Assembly: GCF_000484535.1 (NCBI RefSeq)
Contig: NC_022600.1
Location: forward strand, 3,782,001 to 3,846,000
From: Gloeobacter kilaueensis JS1
GTDB lineage: Bacteria; Cyanobacteriota; Cyanobacteriia; Gloeobacterales; Gloeobacteraceae
Length of the DNA: 64,000 bases
Direction of reading: 5' to 3'
Shown piece after piece: positions 34,529-43,979 of this stretch. The position numbers were made by a program, and so were the translations under genes. The notes beneath the pieces were generated by a model, which worked only from the letters and a program-made list of their open reading frames with translations, ran no database searches and had not been told where the DNA came from. Position 1 is the stretch's first letter. Each line of letters opens with the position of its first letter.

Positions 34529-34777
34529 CGTCACTCTCCTTACTACTGCGCCTGTAGAGGCAGCACTGTCCTGATAGTTTAGATATATTTACGCATCGTT
34601 ACAGTCACTTCCACATCCACCCTGGGAATGAGCTGCTGTGTCCAGGTAGGCTGGTGGTGCTAGAAAAAGCTTTGGCTTTACTGCAGCTACTTCCCCAGCT
34701 TCGAGTGCTAGAATCGCCCGGCAGAGCCTCGATCAACCAGTACATGCCGTTCTCTATCTACCAGGAGCATTGCGAAA

Positions 34778-36106
34778 ATGATGTTCAAGCGGTTTTTCTG
34801 GATCGTTCCTGTTTTGTTTGCCCTTGCCGTCCCGATGGCCGCCCAGGCATTGCCGGTGGAACCGGCGGCTCTCGCTGAGCAACTGGTCGATCAACTGGTC
34901 AAGCAGGACTTCGTCGCCGCCAGTGCCAACTTCGACGATGCCGTCAAAAAGGCTCTCCCCCCCGACAAACTCGCCCAGGTCTGGAAACAGATTATCGATC
35001 AGGCCGGACCTTTTCAAAAGCGGCTCAAGACGACGGTTGCCAGAACCGGCGAGTACGACGGCGTCACCGTTACCTGTGCCTTCGAGAAGACCAACCTCGA
35101 CATCAAGGTTGGATACAACTCCCAAAAGCGCGTGTCAGGATTATTCTTTGCTCCGGCTGCCACTTCCAGCCTGGAGGCACCCAATCCTGCCCAACCTGCC
35201 GCCTACCGCGAAGAACCGATCGAGCTTCCCGGCAGCGGCGGTTCTTTGCCTGGCACTCTGACGCTACCGACCGGCAAGCGTCCCTTCCCGGCGGTCGTCC
35301 TCCTGCAGGGTTCCGGCCCCGCCGACCGCGACGAGACGGTAGGAGCCAACAAACCCTTCCGCGACCTCGCCCACGGCCTGGCGGCGCACCAGATCGCCGT
35401 GTTGCGCTACGACAGGCGGACCCGCGTCTTCCCGGAGCAGTTTCAAAAGAGCACGAGCGTCACCGTGCGCGAGGAAGTGCTCGACGATGCCCGCAGTGCC
35501 CTCGCCCTGCTGCGCCGCCGAACTGACATCGATAGCAGCCGATTATTTGTTCTGGGCCACAGTCTGGGGGGAACGCTCCTGCCCAGACTGGCCCTCGAAG
35601 AGAAGGCTGTCGCAGGCTGGATCATTCTGGCCGGTTCCACCCGCCCCCTCGCCGATCTGCTTATCGAGCAACTCACCTACCTGAGCAGCATTTCCGAGAG
35701 CGAAGCCGAAAAAGCGCAACTTGCCGGCCTCAAGCAAAAAGCCGAACGCCTCAAAGATCCGGCCCTTTCTCCTGCCACACCGGCGAGCGAACTGCCGCCG
35801 GGGGCTCCGGCCAGCTACTGGCTCGACCTGCGCGGCTATCAGCCTGCCGCCGTCGCCGCGACGATCGATAAGCCCTTTTTGATCCTGCAGGGCGGGCGGG
35901 ACTATCAGGTGACGACAGCCGACTTCGAGGGCTGGAAGCAGGCTCTGGCCCGTCGTCCCAACGTTCGCCTCAAGCTCTACCCCAGGCTCAATCACCTGTT
36001 CATCGCCGGTGAGGGCAAAAGCGTGCCCTCCGAATACCTCACCCCCGGTCACGTTTCAGAAGAAGTGGTTTCTGACATTGCAGGCTGGATTGCTGCTACC
36101 CGCTAA
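34778..36106 (+). CDS. Exported alpha/beta hydrolase with N-terminal DUF3887-like domain
   Basis: The 442-residue product has a signal peptide ending AAQALP. The first 120 residues (AEQLVDQLVKQDFVAASANFDDAVKKALP) match the DUF3887 style. The hydrolase follows: GTLTLPTGKRPFPAVVLLQGSGPADRDETVG (oxyanion loop), GHSLGGTLLPRLA with the nucleophile Ser, LILQGGRDYQVT with the acid, and YPRLNHLFIAG with the His. AGGAG precedes the ATG. Its end overlaps the convergent pyrD stop by 4 bases. The substrate is unknown; peptidase or esterase activity is possible. Confidence 0.88.
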   Translation: MMFKRFFWIVPVLFALAVPMAAQALPVEPAALAEQLVDQLVKQDFVAASANFDDAVKKALPPDKLAQVWKQIIDQAGPFQKRLKTTVARTGEYDGVTVTCAFEKTNLDIKVGYNSQKRVSGLFFAPAATSSLEAPNPAQPAAYREEPIELPGSGGSLPGTLTLPTGKRPFPAVVLLQGSGPADRDETVGANKPFRDLAHGLAAHQIAVLRYDRRTRVFPEQFQKSTSVTVREEVLDDARSALALLRRRTDIDSSRLFVLGHSLGGTLLPRLALEEKAVAGWIILAGSTRPLADLLIEQLTYLSSISESEAEKAQLAGLKQKAERLKDPALSPATPASELPPGAPASYWLDLRGYQPAAVAATIDKPFLILQGGRDYQVTTADFEGWKQALARRPNVRLKLYPRLNHLFIAGEGKSVPSEYLTPGHVSEEVVSDIAGWIAATR

Positions 36107-37170
36107 GTGCGCCAGGCCAGGCCGACCGCCTGCTCCAGCTGTGTAAGCCCGGCTTCTGCCAGCCTTTTACTCAACTCTTTGAGAATGCCGCGCACCAGCC
36201 AGGGTCCCTCGTAGATCCAGCCGGTGTAGATCTGCACGAGGCTTGCTCCGTGGACAATCTTCTCCCAGGCCGCCTCGCCGCTCGCGATCCCGCCCACGCC
36301 GATAACCGGCAACTGCCCGCCGCTGCGCCGCCAGATACGACCGACGACCTCGGTGGAGCGGTTGCGCAGTGGTGCGCCGCTCAGGCCGCCCGCTTCCTGC
36401 GCTGCCGTCTTGAGACCTGTTCTGCCGATCGTCGTGTTGGTGGCGATGATGCCTGCCAGACGATATTCCCCGCACAGGTCGATCACTTCGTCAATCGCTC
36501 CCCACTCCAGATCCGGAGCAATCTTGACCAGTAGCGGCTTCTGGCCCTGGTTTGCCGCCTGCAACCTGCCTAAAATCTCCCCGAGCCGGTCGGCCTGCTG
36601 CAACTGCCTGAGTCCTGGCGTGTTGGGGGAGCTGACGTTGACGACAAAGTAATCGCCCAGGCTATAAAGTCGCTCGAAGCTGTAGAGGTAGTCGTCGCTC
36701 GCCTGTTCTAGAGGCGTTATCTTCGATTTGCCCAGGTTGATACCCACGGGAATAGCAGTTTTTTGCCCGCTCAGCCTCCCGGCCAGACTGTCGGCTCCCT
36801 CGTTGTTGAAGCCCATGCGGTTGATCGCCGCCTGGTCGGCGGGCAGACGAAAGAGGCGGGGGCGGGGATTGCCCGGCTGGGCGTGGCGGGTGACCGTGCC
36901 CACCTCCGCAAAGCCAAAGCCCAGGTGTTCCCAGGCGGCGATTGCCTCGCCGTTTTTATCGAATCCAGCCGCCACCCCGATCGGATTGGCGAACGAGAGC
37001 CCCCAGAGCGACATTTCCAGAGCCGGATCGGTGTGGCTGAACCAGCGATCCAGCTGTCCCGCCCAGGGCTGCTTCGCCATCCAGCTCAAAGTGGCAAGTG
37101 CCCGGCGGTGAGCGTCTTCGGGGTCGAGGCGAAAAAGAACGGGCCTTAAAATATTGCGGTAGACATCCAC
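36103..37170 (-). CDS. pyrD: Dihydroorotate dehydrogenase, quinone type (class 2)
   Basis: It oxidises dihydroorotate to orotate in pyrimidine synthesis, passing electrons to membrane quinone. The N-terminal amphipathic segment MDVYRNILRPVLFRLDPEDAHR is the class 2 membrane tunnel. FANPIGVAAGFDKNGE, GFGFAEVGTVTRHAQPGN, NRMGFNNEG, NVSSPNTPGLR (catalytic Ser) and GVGGIASGEAAWEKI are present. The length of 355 residues is typical. The YcbX-like MOSC gene begins upstream on the same strand, 3 bases away, suggesting co-transcription. Confidence 0.96.
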   Translation of the reverse strand: MDVYRNILRPVLFRLDPEDAHRRALATLSWMAKQPWAGQLDRWFSHTDPALEMSLWGLSFANPIGVAAGFDKNGEAIAAWEHLGFGFAEVGTVTRHAQPGNPRPRLFRLPADQAAINRMGFNNEGADSLAGRLSGQKTAIPVGINLGKSKITPLEQASDDYLYSFERLYSLGDYFVVNVSSPNTPGLRQLQQADRLGEILGRLQAANQGQKPLLVKIAPDLEWGAIDEVIDLCGEYRLAGIIATNTTIGRTGLKTAAQEAGGLSGAPLRNRSTEVVGRIWRRSGGQLPVIGVGGIASGEAAWEKIVHGASLVQIYTGWIYEGPWLVRGILKELSKRLAEAGLTQLEQAVGLAWRT

Positions 37171-37173
37171 GGC

Positions 37174-37995
37174 TCAGACCCGTGCGGCGAGCGGTACGAC
37201 CGGATCGCCTACGTCAATCCGGCCAGGATCGAGGTGAACGTAGTTCTGGCCAAAGATCGGGCCACCCTCGATTCGCCGATAGCTCATCAGGGTGCGCAAG
37301 GGTTCCGGTCCCTGTTCTACAGCCGTGTGCTGCTCGATCGTCGTGATCTTGCAGCGCACACAGGGCTTCGCCGCCTGCAGGGCAACTTCACCGATGCGAA
37401 TTTGATGCCAGCTATCCTCGGCGTAGGGCGCTGTACCGCTCAAGACCAGATTGGGCCGAAAGCGCTCCATCGGCAGAGAAGCAGCCAGGCGGCTATTGAG
37501 ATCCGCAAGCGACGCCTCCGAAACAACCAGCAGCGGATAGCCGTCGGCAAAGCCCACCTGGGAACCGGCGGGCGCATACTTTGGGTTGACAGGCCGCACC
37601 CACTCGGGAGCCATGCGCACCAGTCGGCAATTTTGTGCCAGTAAGTCGCTGAAGGCTTCCGCTGCCATTTTGCCCTGGTCGATGGCCTGGCAGTACGATC
37701 CCCAGACCTCGACCGTGAGCGTCGGTCCCGGCTGCGCTTCGAGGGAAAATGCGAGCGCACTTGTGTCTGGAAACTTCAGGTGCAACTGCGCATCGCTGAG
37801 GGCCGTTTCGACCAGGGCGAGGCGGGAGTGGGTGCGCTGAGTAATGAATTTGCCCTCGTCGTCTACGACCATCCACTGGCGGTCGAAGCAAATGCCCCGT
37901 GCGTCCAGCTCCGCCGTCTGGAGGGCAATGCCCCGGCAGGATTTGACCGGATAGACGTTCAGGCCGCTGACGACGATGTTGCTCATCACTGTCAC
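37174..37995 (-). CDS. MOSC protein with N-terminal beta-barrel (YcbX-like)
   Basis: The 273-residue product begins LNVYPVKSCRGIALQTAELD, then FDRQWMVVDDEGKFITQR, the MOSC-N barrel. The MOSC core has DGYPLLVVSEASLADLNSRL, MERFRPNLVLSG and PCVRCKITTIEQ with the conserved Cys. Such proteins belong to the mARC/YcbX group that reduces N-hydroxylated bases using molybdenum cofactor. The GTG start overlaps the stop of the Uma2 gene (GTGA), implying coupling; ATG 37986 is an alternative. GGAGG lies just upstream. Confidence 0.9.
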   Translation of the reverse strand: MTVMSNIVVSGLNVYPVKSCRGIALQTAELDARGICFDRQWMVVDDEGKFITQRTHSRLALVETALSDAQLHLKFPDTSALAFSLEAQPGPTLTVEVWGSYCQAIDQGKMAAEAFSDLLAQNCRLVRMAPEWVRPVNPKYAPAGSQVGFADGYPLLVVSEASLADLNSRLAASLPMERFRPNLVLSGTAPYAEDSWHQIRIGEVALQAAKPCVRCKITTIEQHTAVEQGPEPLRTLMSYRRIEGGPIFGQNYVHLDPGRIDVGDPVVPLAARV

Positions 37996-38636
37996 CGCAC
38001 CTCCTCCGGATCGATGCCCAGAGCGCGCAACCGCTCAGCCAGAAGCTCGGCCCGCCGCTCGGCCTGCTGCGCACGCCTTGCTAGATCTTCGTAGCTCTCG
38101 AAAGCTACCCCGTCTGGCCGCCGGATCTCTAATTCTCCAGTGGGCCGCAGGCCCAGGCGAATACCGAGGCGGGGGCTCAACCAGTCCTGGACCGTATCCA
38201 GCCCTTCGAGGTTATCGCCCCGGCGGACAAAGCCATCTAATATTTGCCGATCCGGGTCGTAGAGATAATACTCTTCGACGCCGTAGCGCTCGTAGAACTG
38301 GAACTTGCGGGTCATCTCAGGCAGAGTATTACCGGGGGAAAGCACCTCGAAGACCACCTGGGGCGGGATATTGTCCTCCAGCCACTGCTTGTAGCTGCCC
38401 CGACGGCCCTTCGGGCGACCGAACGCCACTAAGACATCGGGAGCCTGACGGAGTTTGTTGGCCCCCTCGATCGGGTACCAGAGCAGATCCCCGGCAACGA
38501 AGACATCCGGAAGGTCCGCAAACAGCCATTCCAGACCTTCTTTGATGTAGACGATCCAGCGAAACTGCTCGGTATTGTCCGACATTGGTCTGCCGTCGGA
38601 GTCGGGGTAGATGATCGATTCTTTGGAGACGACCAC
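37992..38636 (-). CDS. Uma2 family (DUF820) endonuclease-like protein
   Basis: The PD-(D/E)XK-type fold is visible as VAGDLLWYPIEG, APDVLVAFG and QVVFEVLSPGN, with RKFQFYERYGVEEYYLYDPD after it; Asp, Glu and a nearby Lys/Gln are the expected metal site. This family is greatly expanded in cyanobacteria and its role is unknown. The C-terminus is a Glu/Arg-rich coiled coil (QQAERRAELLAERLRAL). GTG 38636 is chosen because GGAGGAG precedes it; a longer frame would overlap gyrA. It lies 4 bases after the gyrA stop. Confidence 0.9.
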   Translation of the reverse strand: MVVSKESIIYPDSDGRPMSDNTEQFRWIVYIKEGLEWLFADLPDVFVAGDLLWYPIEGANKLRQAPDVLVAFGRPKGRRGSYKQWLEDNIPPQVVFEVLSPGNTLPEMTRKFQFYERYGVEEYYLYDPDRQILDGFVRRGDNLEGLDTVQDWLSPRLGIRLGLRPTGELEIRRPDGVAFESYEDLARRAQQAERRAELLAERLRALGIDPEEVR

Positions 38637-38640
38637 GGGC

Positions 38641-41157
38641 TTACTCCTCCTCTGCTTCCTCCTCGGGGGCACAGGCAATCGCTGTACTTTCTTCTGATTC
38701 GGGCACGACGGCGACGCCCACGATCGTGTCGTCCTCGTCGAGCCGCTGCACCCTGACGCCGGTGGCCGCCCGCGACTGCTGCGAAATTTCGTCGCCGTGC
38801 TGGCGGATGATTACCCCGCGTGCGGTAACGATCATCAGTTCTTCTTCGCAGCCGACGACGCGCAGCGCCGCCAGCTCATCGCCCTCGTCGCGGAACTTGG
38901 TGGCGATCACTCCCATGCCACCCCGGTTCTGGGCGCGAAACTCGCTGAAGGGCACCCGCTTACCGAAGCCACCGGCGGTGACGACAAGCACCCACGGGCC
39001 GCAGTCGCCGTTGGCCTCGGCCCGCTCGCGCTGCTCGCAACTCAAGATATCCATGCTCACCAGCTCGTCGTTCTTGCGCAATTCCATCGACTTGACGCCG
39101 CGCGCGGTGCGGCCCAGGGCGCGCAACTGGTCTTCGTCGGCCCGGAAGCGAATCGCCATACCGGCGCGTGAGCCTACGAGAATGTCGTCCTGGGCACGGG
39201 CGCGGCGCACCCAGCGCAGTTCGTCGCCCTCTTCAAGGCCAATGGCGATAAGACCGTTGGCCCTGAGGTTGGCGAAGGCGGCGAGGGCGGTCTTTTTGAT
39301 GTAACCGGCGCGGGTGAGCATCACCAGGTAGTCGTCGCTCGCAAAGTCCTGTACCGGCACGATCGAGGTCACCTTTTCTTCGATCGGAATCGGCAACAAC
39401 TGCACGATGGGCGTTCCTTTGGCCGTGCGCGAGCCCGCCGGGATCTGGTAGCCCCTGAGGCCATAAACCACGCCCCGGTTGGTGAAAAAGAGCACCGTGT
39501 CGTGGTTGCAGCAGGTGATGAAGTAATCGACCACATCGTCCTCGCGCATCCGCGCACCGGATTTGCCCCGCGTCGCCCGCCGCTGGCGATCGAAGGTATC
39601 GACCGGCAGGCGCTTGATGTAGCCCTGCTGGGTCAGGAGGACGACCATCTCCTGGTTGGCGATCAAGTCGGCATCGTCGATCTCGCCGTCGGCCTTGACG
39701 ATCACGGTGCGGCGGGTGTCGCCGAAGCGCTGGCGGGCCTGGGTCAGCTCGGTGCGGATGATCTCGTTGATCCGCTCGCGGCGGTTGAGCACGTCGGTCA
39801 GATCGGCGATCTTGATGAGCAACTCCTGGTGCTCCGCCTCGATGCGACTCGCCTCCAGTCCCGTGAGCCGCCTGAGCTGCAGCTGCAAGATCGCCTCAGC
39901 CTGGGTCTCAGAGAGGGCAAAGCGCTCGACCAGCTGGAGGCGGGCCGTCGCTGTGTCATCGGCAGCCCGAATGAGAGCGATCACTTCTTCGAGGTTGGCG
40001 AGGGCAATCAGCTGGCCCTGCAGGAGGTGATCGCGCTCCTGCGCCTTGCGCAACTCGAAGCGGGTGCGCCGGGTGATCACCTCGATCCGAAAATCAAGAA
40101 ACGTCTGCAAGAACTCTTTGAGATCGAGCAGGCGCGGCTCGCCGTCCACCAGGGCGAGCATGTTGCAGCCAAAGTTGGTCTGCAGCGGTGTGAGCTTGTA
40201 GAGGTTGTTGAGCACTACCCTCGGGTAGGCGTCGCGCTTCAATTCGATCACCACCCGCAAACCGTCGCGGTCGGACTCGTCGCGGATGTCGCTGATGCCG
40301 TCGATGCGCTTGTCGTTGACCAGTTCGGCGATCTTTTCGATCAGCGCTGCCTTGCACACCTGGTAGGGCAACTCGGTGATCACGATCGCCTCGCGCTCGG
40401 GCCGCCCGCGCAACTGAATCGTCTCGATGTTGGCCACCCCGCGCATCGTGATCGAGCCCCGGCCAGTGGTGTAAGCTTCGCGGATGCCCGACTGGCCCAA
40501 AATCGTGCCGCCTGTGGGAAAGTCCGGTCCTGTGACGTAGCGCGTCAGTTCGAGCACGCTCAGATCCGGATTGGCAATCAGCGCACCCAGCCCATCGACC
40601 AGTTCGCCCAGGTTGTGGGGCGGAATGTTCGTCGCCATGCCGACGGCGATCCCGGCGCTGCCGTTTAGCAGCAGTTGCGGCAACCGCGCCGGTAGAACGA
40701 TCGGCTCCTGCTGGGAGCCGTCGAAGTTGTCGATAAAATCGACCGTCTCCGCCTCAAGGTCCGCAAGCAGCGTGTCGCGGGCGAGCGCCGTGAGCCGACA
40801 CTCGGTATAGCGCATCGCCGCCGGCGGATCGTTATCGACCGAACCAAAGTTGCCGTGGCCATCGATCAGCAGATACCGGGTCGAAAAATCTTGCGCCAGC
40901 CGCACCAGCGCGTCGTAGACTGCCGTATCGCCGTGGGGATGATACTTGCCCAGCACGTCGCCCACGACGCGGGCACACTTGCGGTAGGGCCGGTCGGGGC
41001 TCATGCCCAACTCGTGCATCCCAAATAAAATACGGCGATGAACGGGTTTGAGACCGTCGCGCACGTCGGGCAGAGCGCGCCCAACAATGACACTCATCGC
41101 GTACTCGAGGTACGAGCGCTGCATCTCGTTGCGCAGGTTGGTCGGGATGATCGTCAT
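38641..41157 (-). CDS. gyrA: DNA gyrase subunit A
   Basis: The 838-residue A subunit makes the double-strand break for negative supercoiling. [20 protein letters not shown] opens it. The quinolone region [12 protein letters not shown] has Thr at the position equal to E. coli Ser83 and keeps the Asp87 equivalent. AAMRYTE holds the catalytic Tyr117. The C-terminal pinwheel has six repeats such as [11 protein letters not shown] and [11 protein letters not shown]. The gyrase box is QRRATRGK, which separates gyrase from topoisomerase IV. The tail is very acidic (EEEAEEE). Uma2 and MOSC genes follow closely on the same strand. Confidence 0.96.
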   Translation of the reverse strand: MTIIPTNLRNEMQRSYLEYAMSVIVGRALPDVRDGLKPVHRRILFGMHELGMSPDRPYRKCARVVGDVLGKYHPHGDTAVYDALVRLAQDFSTRYLLIDGHGNFGSVDNDPPAAMRYTECRLTALARDTLLADLEAETVDFIDNFDGSQQEPIVLPARLPQLLLNGSAGIAVGMATNIPPHNLGELVDGLGALIANPDLSVLELTRYVTGPDFPTGGTILGQSGIREAYTTGRGSITMRGVANIETIQLRGRPEREAIVITELPYQVCKAALIEKIAELVNDKRIDGISDIRDESDRDGLRVVIELKRDAYPRVVLNNLYKLTPLQTNFGCNMLALVDGEPRLLDLKEFLQTFLDFRIEVITRRTRFELRKAQERDHLLQGQLIALANLEEVIALIRAADDTATARLQLVERFALSETQAEAILQLQLRRLTGLEASRIEAEHQELLIKIADLTDVLNRRERINEIIRTELTQARQRFGDTRRTVIVKADGEIDDADLIANQEMVVLLTQQGYIKRLPVDTFDRQRRATRGKSGARMREDDVVDYFITCCNHDTVLFFTNRGVVYGLRGYQIPAGSRTAKGTPIVQLLPIPIEEKVTSIVPVQDFASDDYLVMLTRAGYIKKTALAAFANLRANGLIAIGLEEGDELRWVRRARAQDDILVGSRAGMAIRFRADEDQLRALGRTARGVKSMELRKNDELVSMDILSCEQRERAEANGDCGPWVLVVTAGGFGKRVPFSEFRAQNRGGMGVIATKFRDEGDELAALRVVGCEEELMIVTARGVIIRQHGDEISQQSRAATGVRVQRLDEDDTIVGVAVVPESEESTAIACAPEEEAEEE

Positions 41158-41322
41158 AGGCCCCTTAACGTCCTTGCATGAGAATGCCGCCTGGATCTTC
41201 TGAGGGAGAACATCAGAAAATTGGGCGGCAATCGTACATCAAAATGTTCAATGGTGCTCAAGTCCTATCGGAGTCACCGGATAAGACATACCCTAGCATT
41301 TTTGGCCATCCAACTGCCGGGA

Positions 41323-41607
41323 TCAGGGCTTGAGGGCGAGGCTGACGTAGGAGCGGCTGGTGCCGTCGGCGTCTTTGAGATGGACGGCGATCAGACCGGT
41401 GGGCAGGTTCTCCTCGGTCTTTTCATCGATCGGGTTCATTACCAGCCGCCCGGCCTGCCGCTCCTGATCGAGGTGCTTGCTCAACTCGGGAAGGCCCAGA
41501 GCGAGAGCCTCGGCCACCGCCTTCAGCGAAACGAATGGGTAGCCGAACTGGCCCTCGCGGGCGGCAGCGAGCGCCTTGAGGCGCTTTTGAAATTCGCCGT
41601 GGTTCAC
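41323..41607 (-). CDS. Small conserved-looking hypothetical protein
   Basis: GTG 41607 gives 94 residues (VNHGEFQKRLKALAAAREG through SRSYVSLALKP). It begins 13 bases after the sugar nucleotidyltransferase stop, with AGAGAG upstream, so it is probably the second gene of that operon. The first 60 residues look helical; the last 35 form beta strands. No family is recognised. Confidence 0.65.
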   Translation of the reverse strand: MNHGEFQKRLKALAAAREGQFGYPFVSLKAVAEALALGLPELSKHLDQERQAGRLVMNPIDEKTEENLPTGLIAVHLKDADGTSRSYVSLALKP

Positions 41608-41620
41608 GCTTGACTCTCTA

Positions 41621-42604
41621 TTAGAGGGTGGGGACGCCGAGGGCGACCTGCTTGTTGTCGCCGCAGATCGAGCGCACCAGTTCGCAGGCCACCGTGAGGG
41701 ACAACTGTTCGGCAGCCCAGACGATGCTGTCAAAGACCGTCGCCCCAGAGCGCACGACGCAGCCGTTGCCGATGCAACTGTAGCCCAGCACGACCGCTCC
41801 TTTTTCGATGTGGCAGTTGTCGCCGATGAGGGCGTGGCTTGAGACGATTGCCCCCGGCTCGATCACCGTACCTTCGCCGATGCGCTGCTTAAGGTGGGGA
41901 TGGGTGAGCAGATCCCAGTGGGTATAAAGGTACTGACCGAGGGTGCCGACATCGGACCAGTACGCGCCGGTGCGCATCGAATAGACCGGCGCACCGGCTG
42001 CCACTAGAGCCGGGAACAGGTCTTTGCCAAAGTCATATACCTGATCTTTTGGAATCCAGTCGAAAACTTCGGGCTCGAAAATATAGATGCCGGTATTGGC
42101 CAGATTAGATTTTTCGGTGCCGGGAGCGGGCTTTTCCTGGAAAGATTGAATGCGGCCAGATTCATCGGTGACGACGATACCGAAGCGGCTCGGATCGCCT
42201 ACTTCTTTGGTCGCCATCGTCGCAATCGCTCCGCTCTGGCGATGGAATTCGACCAGGCGCGTCAGGTCAATGTCGGTGACAACGTCGCCTGAAATCACCA
42301 AAAATGTCTGGTCTGAAAGAAAGTCTGCCTGACGGCGCACACCGCCCGCCGTACCCATCAGATCTTTCTCCCAGGAGTACTGCAGCTGCACGCCGAACTG
42401 GGAACCGTCACCAAAAAGGTGACTGATTTTATCCCCTTTGTAGTGGAGGTTGGCAACAGCCTGGTCTATCCCGTGGGTGCGGCACAACTCAAGAATGCGG
42501 GCCATCACGGGCTTATTGAGTACGGGCACCAGCGGCTTGGGAATGTCATCGGTAAAGGGGCGCAGACGAGTTCCCTTGCCGGCGGCGAGCACGAAAGCCT
42601 TCAT
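41621..42604 (-). CDS. Sugar-phosphate nucleotidyltransferase (NDP-sugar pyrophosphorylase)
   Basis: The signature MKAFVLAAGKGTRLRPFTDDIPKPLVPV is the nucleotide-binding loop with catalytic Arg and Lys. GTAGGVRRQADFL, VISGDVVTDID and EKPAPG follow in order. The C-terminal third (GEGTVIEPGAIVSSHALIGDNCHIEKGAVV) is a left-handed beta-helix of hexapeptide repeats. The enzyme joins a sugar 1-phosphate to a nucleotide for cell-surface glycans; glucose or mannose are likeliest but not resolved. The length is 327 residues. Confidence 0.9.
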   Translation of the reverse strand: MKAFVLAAGKGTRLRPFTDDIPKPLVPVLNKPVMARILELCRTHGIDQAVANLHYKGDKISHLFGDGSQFGVQLQYSWEKDLMGTAGGVRRQADFLSDQTFLVISGDVVTDIDLTRLVEFHRQSGAIATMATKEVGDPSRFGIVVTDESGRIQSFQEKPAPGTEKSNLANTGIYIFEPEVFDWIPKDQVYDFGKDLFPALVAAGAPVYSMRTGAYWSDVGTLGQYLYTHWDLLTHPHLKQRIGEGTVIEPGAIVSSHALIGDNCHIEKGAVVLGYSCIGNGCVVRSGATVFDSIVWAAEQLSLTVACELVRSICGDNKQVALGVPTL

Positions 42605-42734
42605 GGATATTTCCTCACACGAAAGAACTCACAAAGGAAGCAGAACACAGGCACTTATTCATTCTAAGATAACCGGAGGGCTGACTCTGTGACCGTCATC
42701 TGCGAACATTGTAAAGGCTAGATTTTGCTAAGCT

Positions 42735-43958
42735 CTATACCAAAAGGGTGAAGACTTCGTTGGACAGCAGCAGCCCGTCGGGGACGCTCAGGCGCAATCG
42801 CCCTTCGTCGTACAACAGCCAACCGGCAGCGAAGGCCGGCTGTAGCACAGCACACAGATTTTCGACAGCCGCCGAGCCGAAGCGCTGCTGGAGCGCAGAC
42901 AGTTCTACACCGGCGAGCAGGCGCAGCCCCAGCAGCAAAGTATCTGACAATTCTTCGTCAGAACCCATCGCTTCAGCAATTGTGAACTGTCCTGCTTCTA
43001 CCCATAAGAAGTAATCATGCATCCGCCGGGGCCGCTCGACTCGCGCCCCCCAGACATAGCCGGTGGCTCCGTTGCCGATGCCGTAGTAGGGCCGGTTGTG
43101 CCAGTAGACCTGATTGTGGCGGCACTGACGGCCGGGCCGGGCAAAGTTGGATATCTCGTAGTGCTCATAGCCCGCCGCGATGAGCCGCTCGCGCGTTCTC
43201 AGGTACATCTGCACCGTCTGCTCTTCGTCCGGTAGCGGAGCCTGGCCGCTCCTGTACCGGCGGCCAAAGGGAGTCTGCTCTTCGAGGATCAGATCGTACA
43301 GGGAGATGTGCGCCGGTTGGGCGGCGAGCGCCTGGGTGAGCGAGTGCTCCCAGTCCTCGGGGCTCTGGTGCGGCAGTCCGAAGATCAGATCGAGGTTGAA
43401 GTTCGCAAAACCGGCGCGCTGGATCTGCTCGATCGCGTCGAAGACGTCTCTAAGGTCGTGGGAGCGGCCACAGAGTTTCAGCAGATGGGGCTGGAATGCC
43501 TGCACCCCCAGGCTCAGCCGATTGACACCGGCCCTTTGAAAGGCTTTGAGCTTGACCAGATCAAATGTGCCGGGGTTGGCCTCCAGCGAAATTTCTGCGT
43601 CGGGAGCAATCCCAAAGCGGGCGGCGAGCGCCCCCAGAATGCGCTCAAGCTGCTCAGCGGTGAGCAGCGACGGTGTGCCGCCCCCGAGATAGATCGTCTG
43701 CAGCGGATAATGGGCCGCCGGGGTAAAGGCGATCTCGCGCAGCAGGTAATCGACGTACTTGCCCATCAGCGCCTCTGTGCCGACGGTCACCGCAAAGTCG
43801 CAATAACTGCAGCGCGTCCGACAAAACGGAATGTGAATATACGCCGCGTCGGGCAGACGGCGGGCAACTTCGGGGCAAACTTGAGGAAGTGTTGCGCTTC
43901 GGGAAGCGGGGACGGTGGAGGCTATAATCTGTTTGATTGCCTCGTCCTGTCGTTCCAT
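42735..43958 (-). CDS. hemW: Radical SAM heme chaperone HemW
   Basis: IPFCRTRCSYCDF gives the Cys46, Cys50, Cys53 cluster that binds 4Fe-4S and S-adenosylmethionine. YLGGGTPSLL, EANPGTFDLVKL, NRLSLGVQAFQ and NFNLDLIFGLPHQSPEDW follow. True HemN has a longer N-terminus and an extra Cys motif that is absent here. With hemF present, HemW (heme delivery) is the better name than anaerobic oxidase. The 407 residues include a short extra N-terminal segment of about 38. Confidence 0.92.
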   Translation of the reverse strand: MERQDEAIKQIIASTVPASRSATLPQVCPEVARRLPDAAYIHIPFCRTRCSYCDFAVTVGTEALMGKYVDYLLREIAFTPAAHYPLQTIYLGGGTPSLLTAEQLERILGALAARFGIAPDAEISLEANPGTFDLVKLKAFQRAGVNRLSLGVQAFQPHLLKLCGRSHDLRDVFDAIEQIQRAGFANFNLDLIFGLPHQSPEDWEHSLTQALAAQPAHISLYDLILEEQTPFGRRYRSGQAPLPDEEQTVQMYLRTRERLIAAGYEHYEISNFARPGRQCRHNQVYWHNRPYYGIGNGATGYVWGARVERPRRMHDYFLWVEAGQFTIAEAMGSDEELSDTLLLGLRLLAGVELSALQQRFGSAAVENLCAVLQPAFAAGWLLYDEGRLRLSVPDGLLLSNEVFTLLV

Positions 43959-43979
43959 TACTGAGCGGAATGAGTCCGG

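Noticed and set aside
42735-43958. Anaerobic coproporphyrinogen oxidase (HemN) reading of the radical SAM gene
   Set aside because: The protein lacks the extended HemN N-terminus and its extra Cys motif; HemW fits better, and hemF supplies the oxidase.
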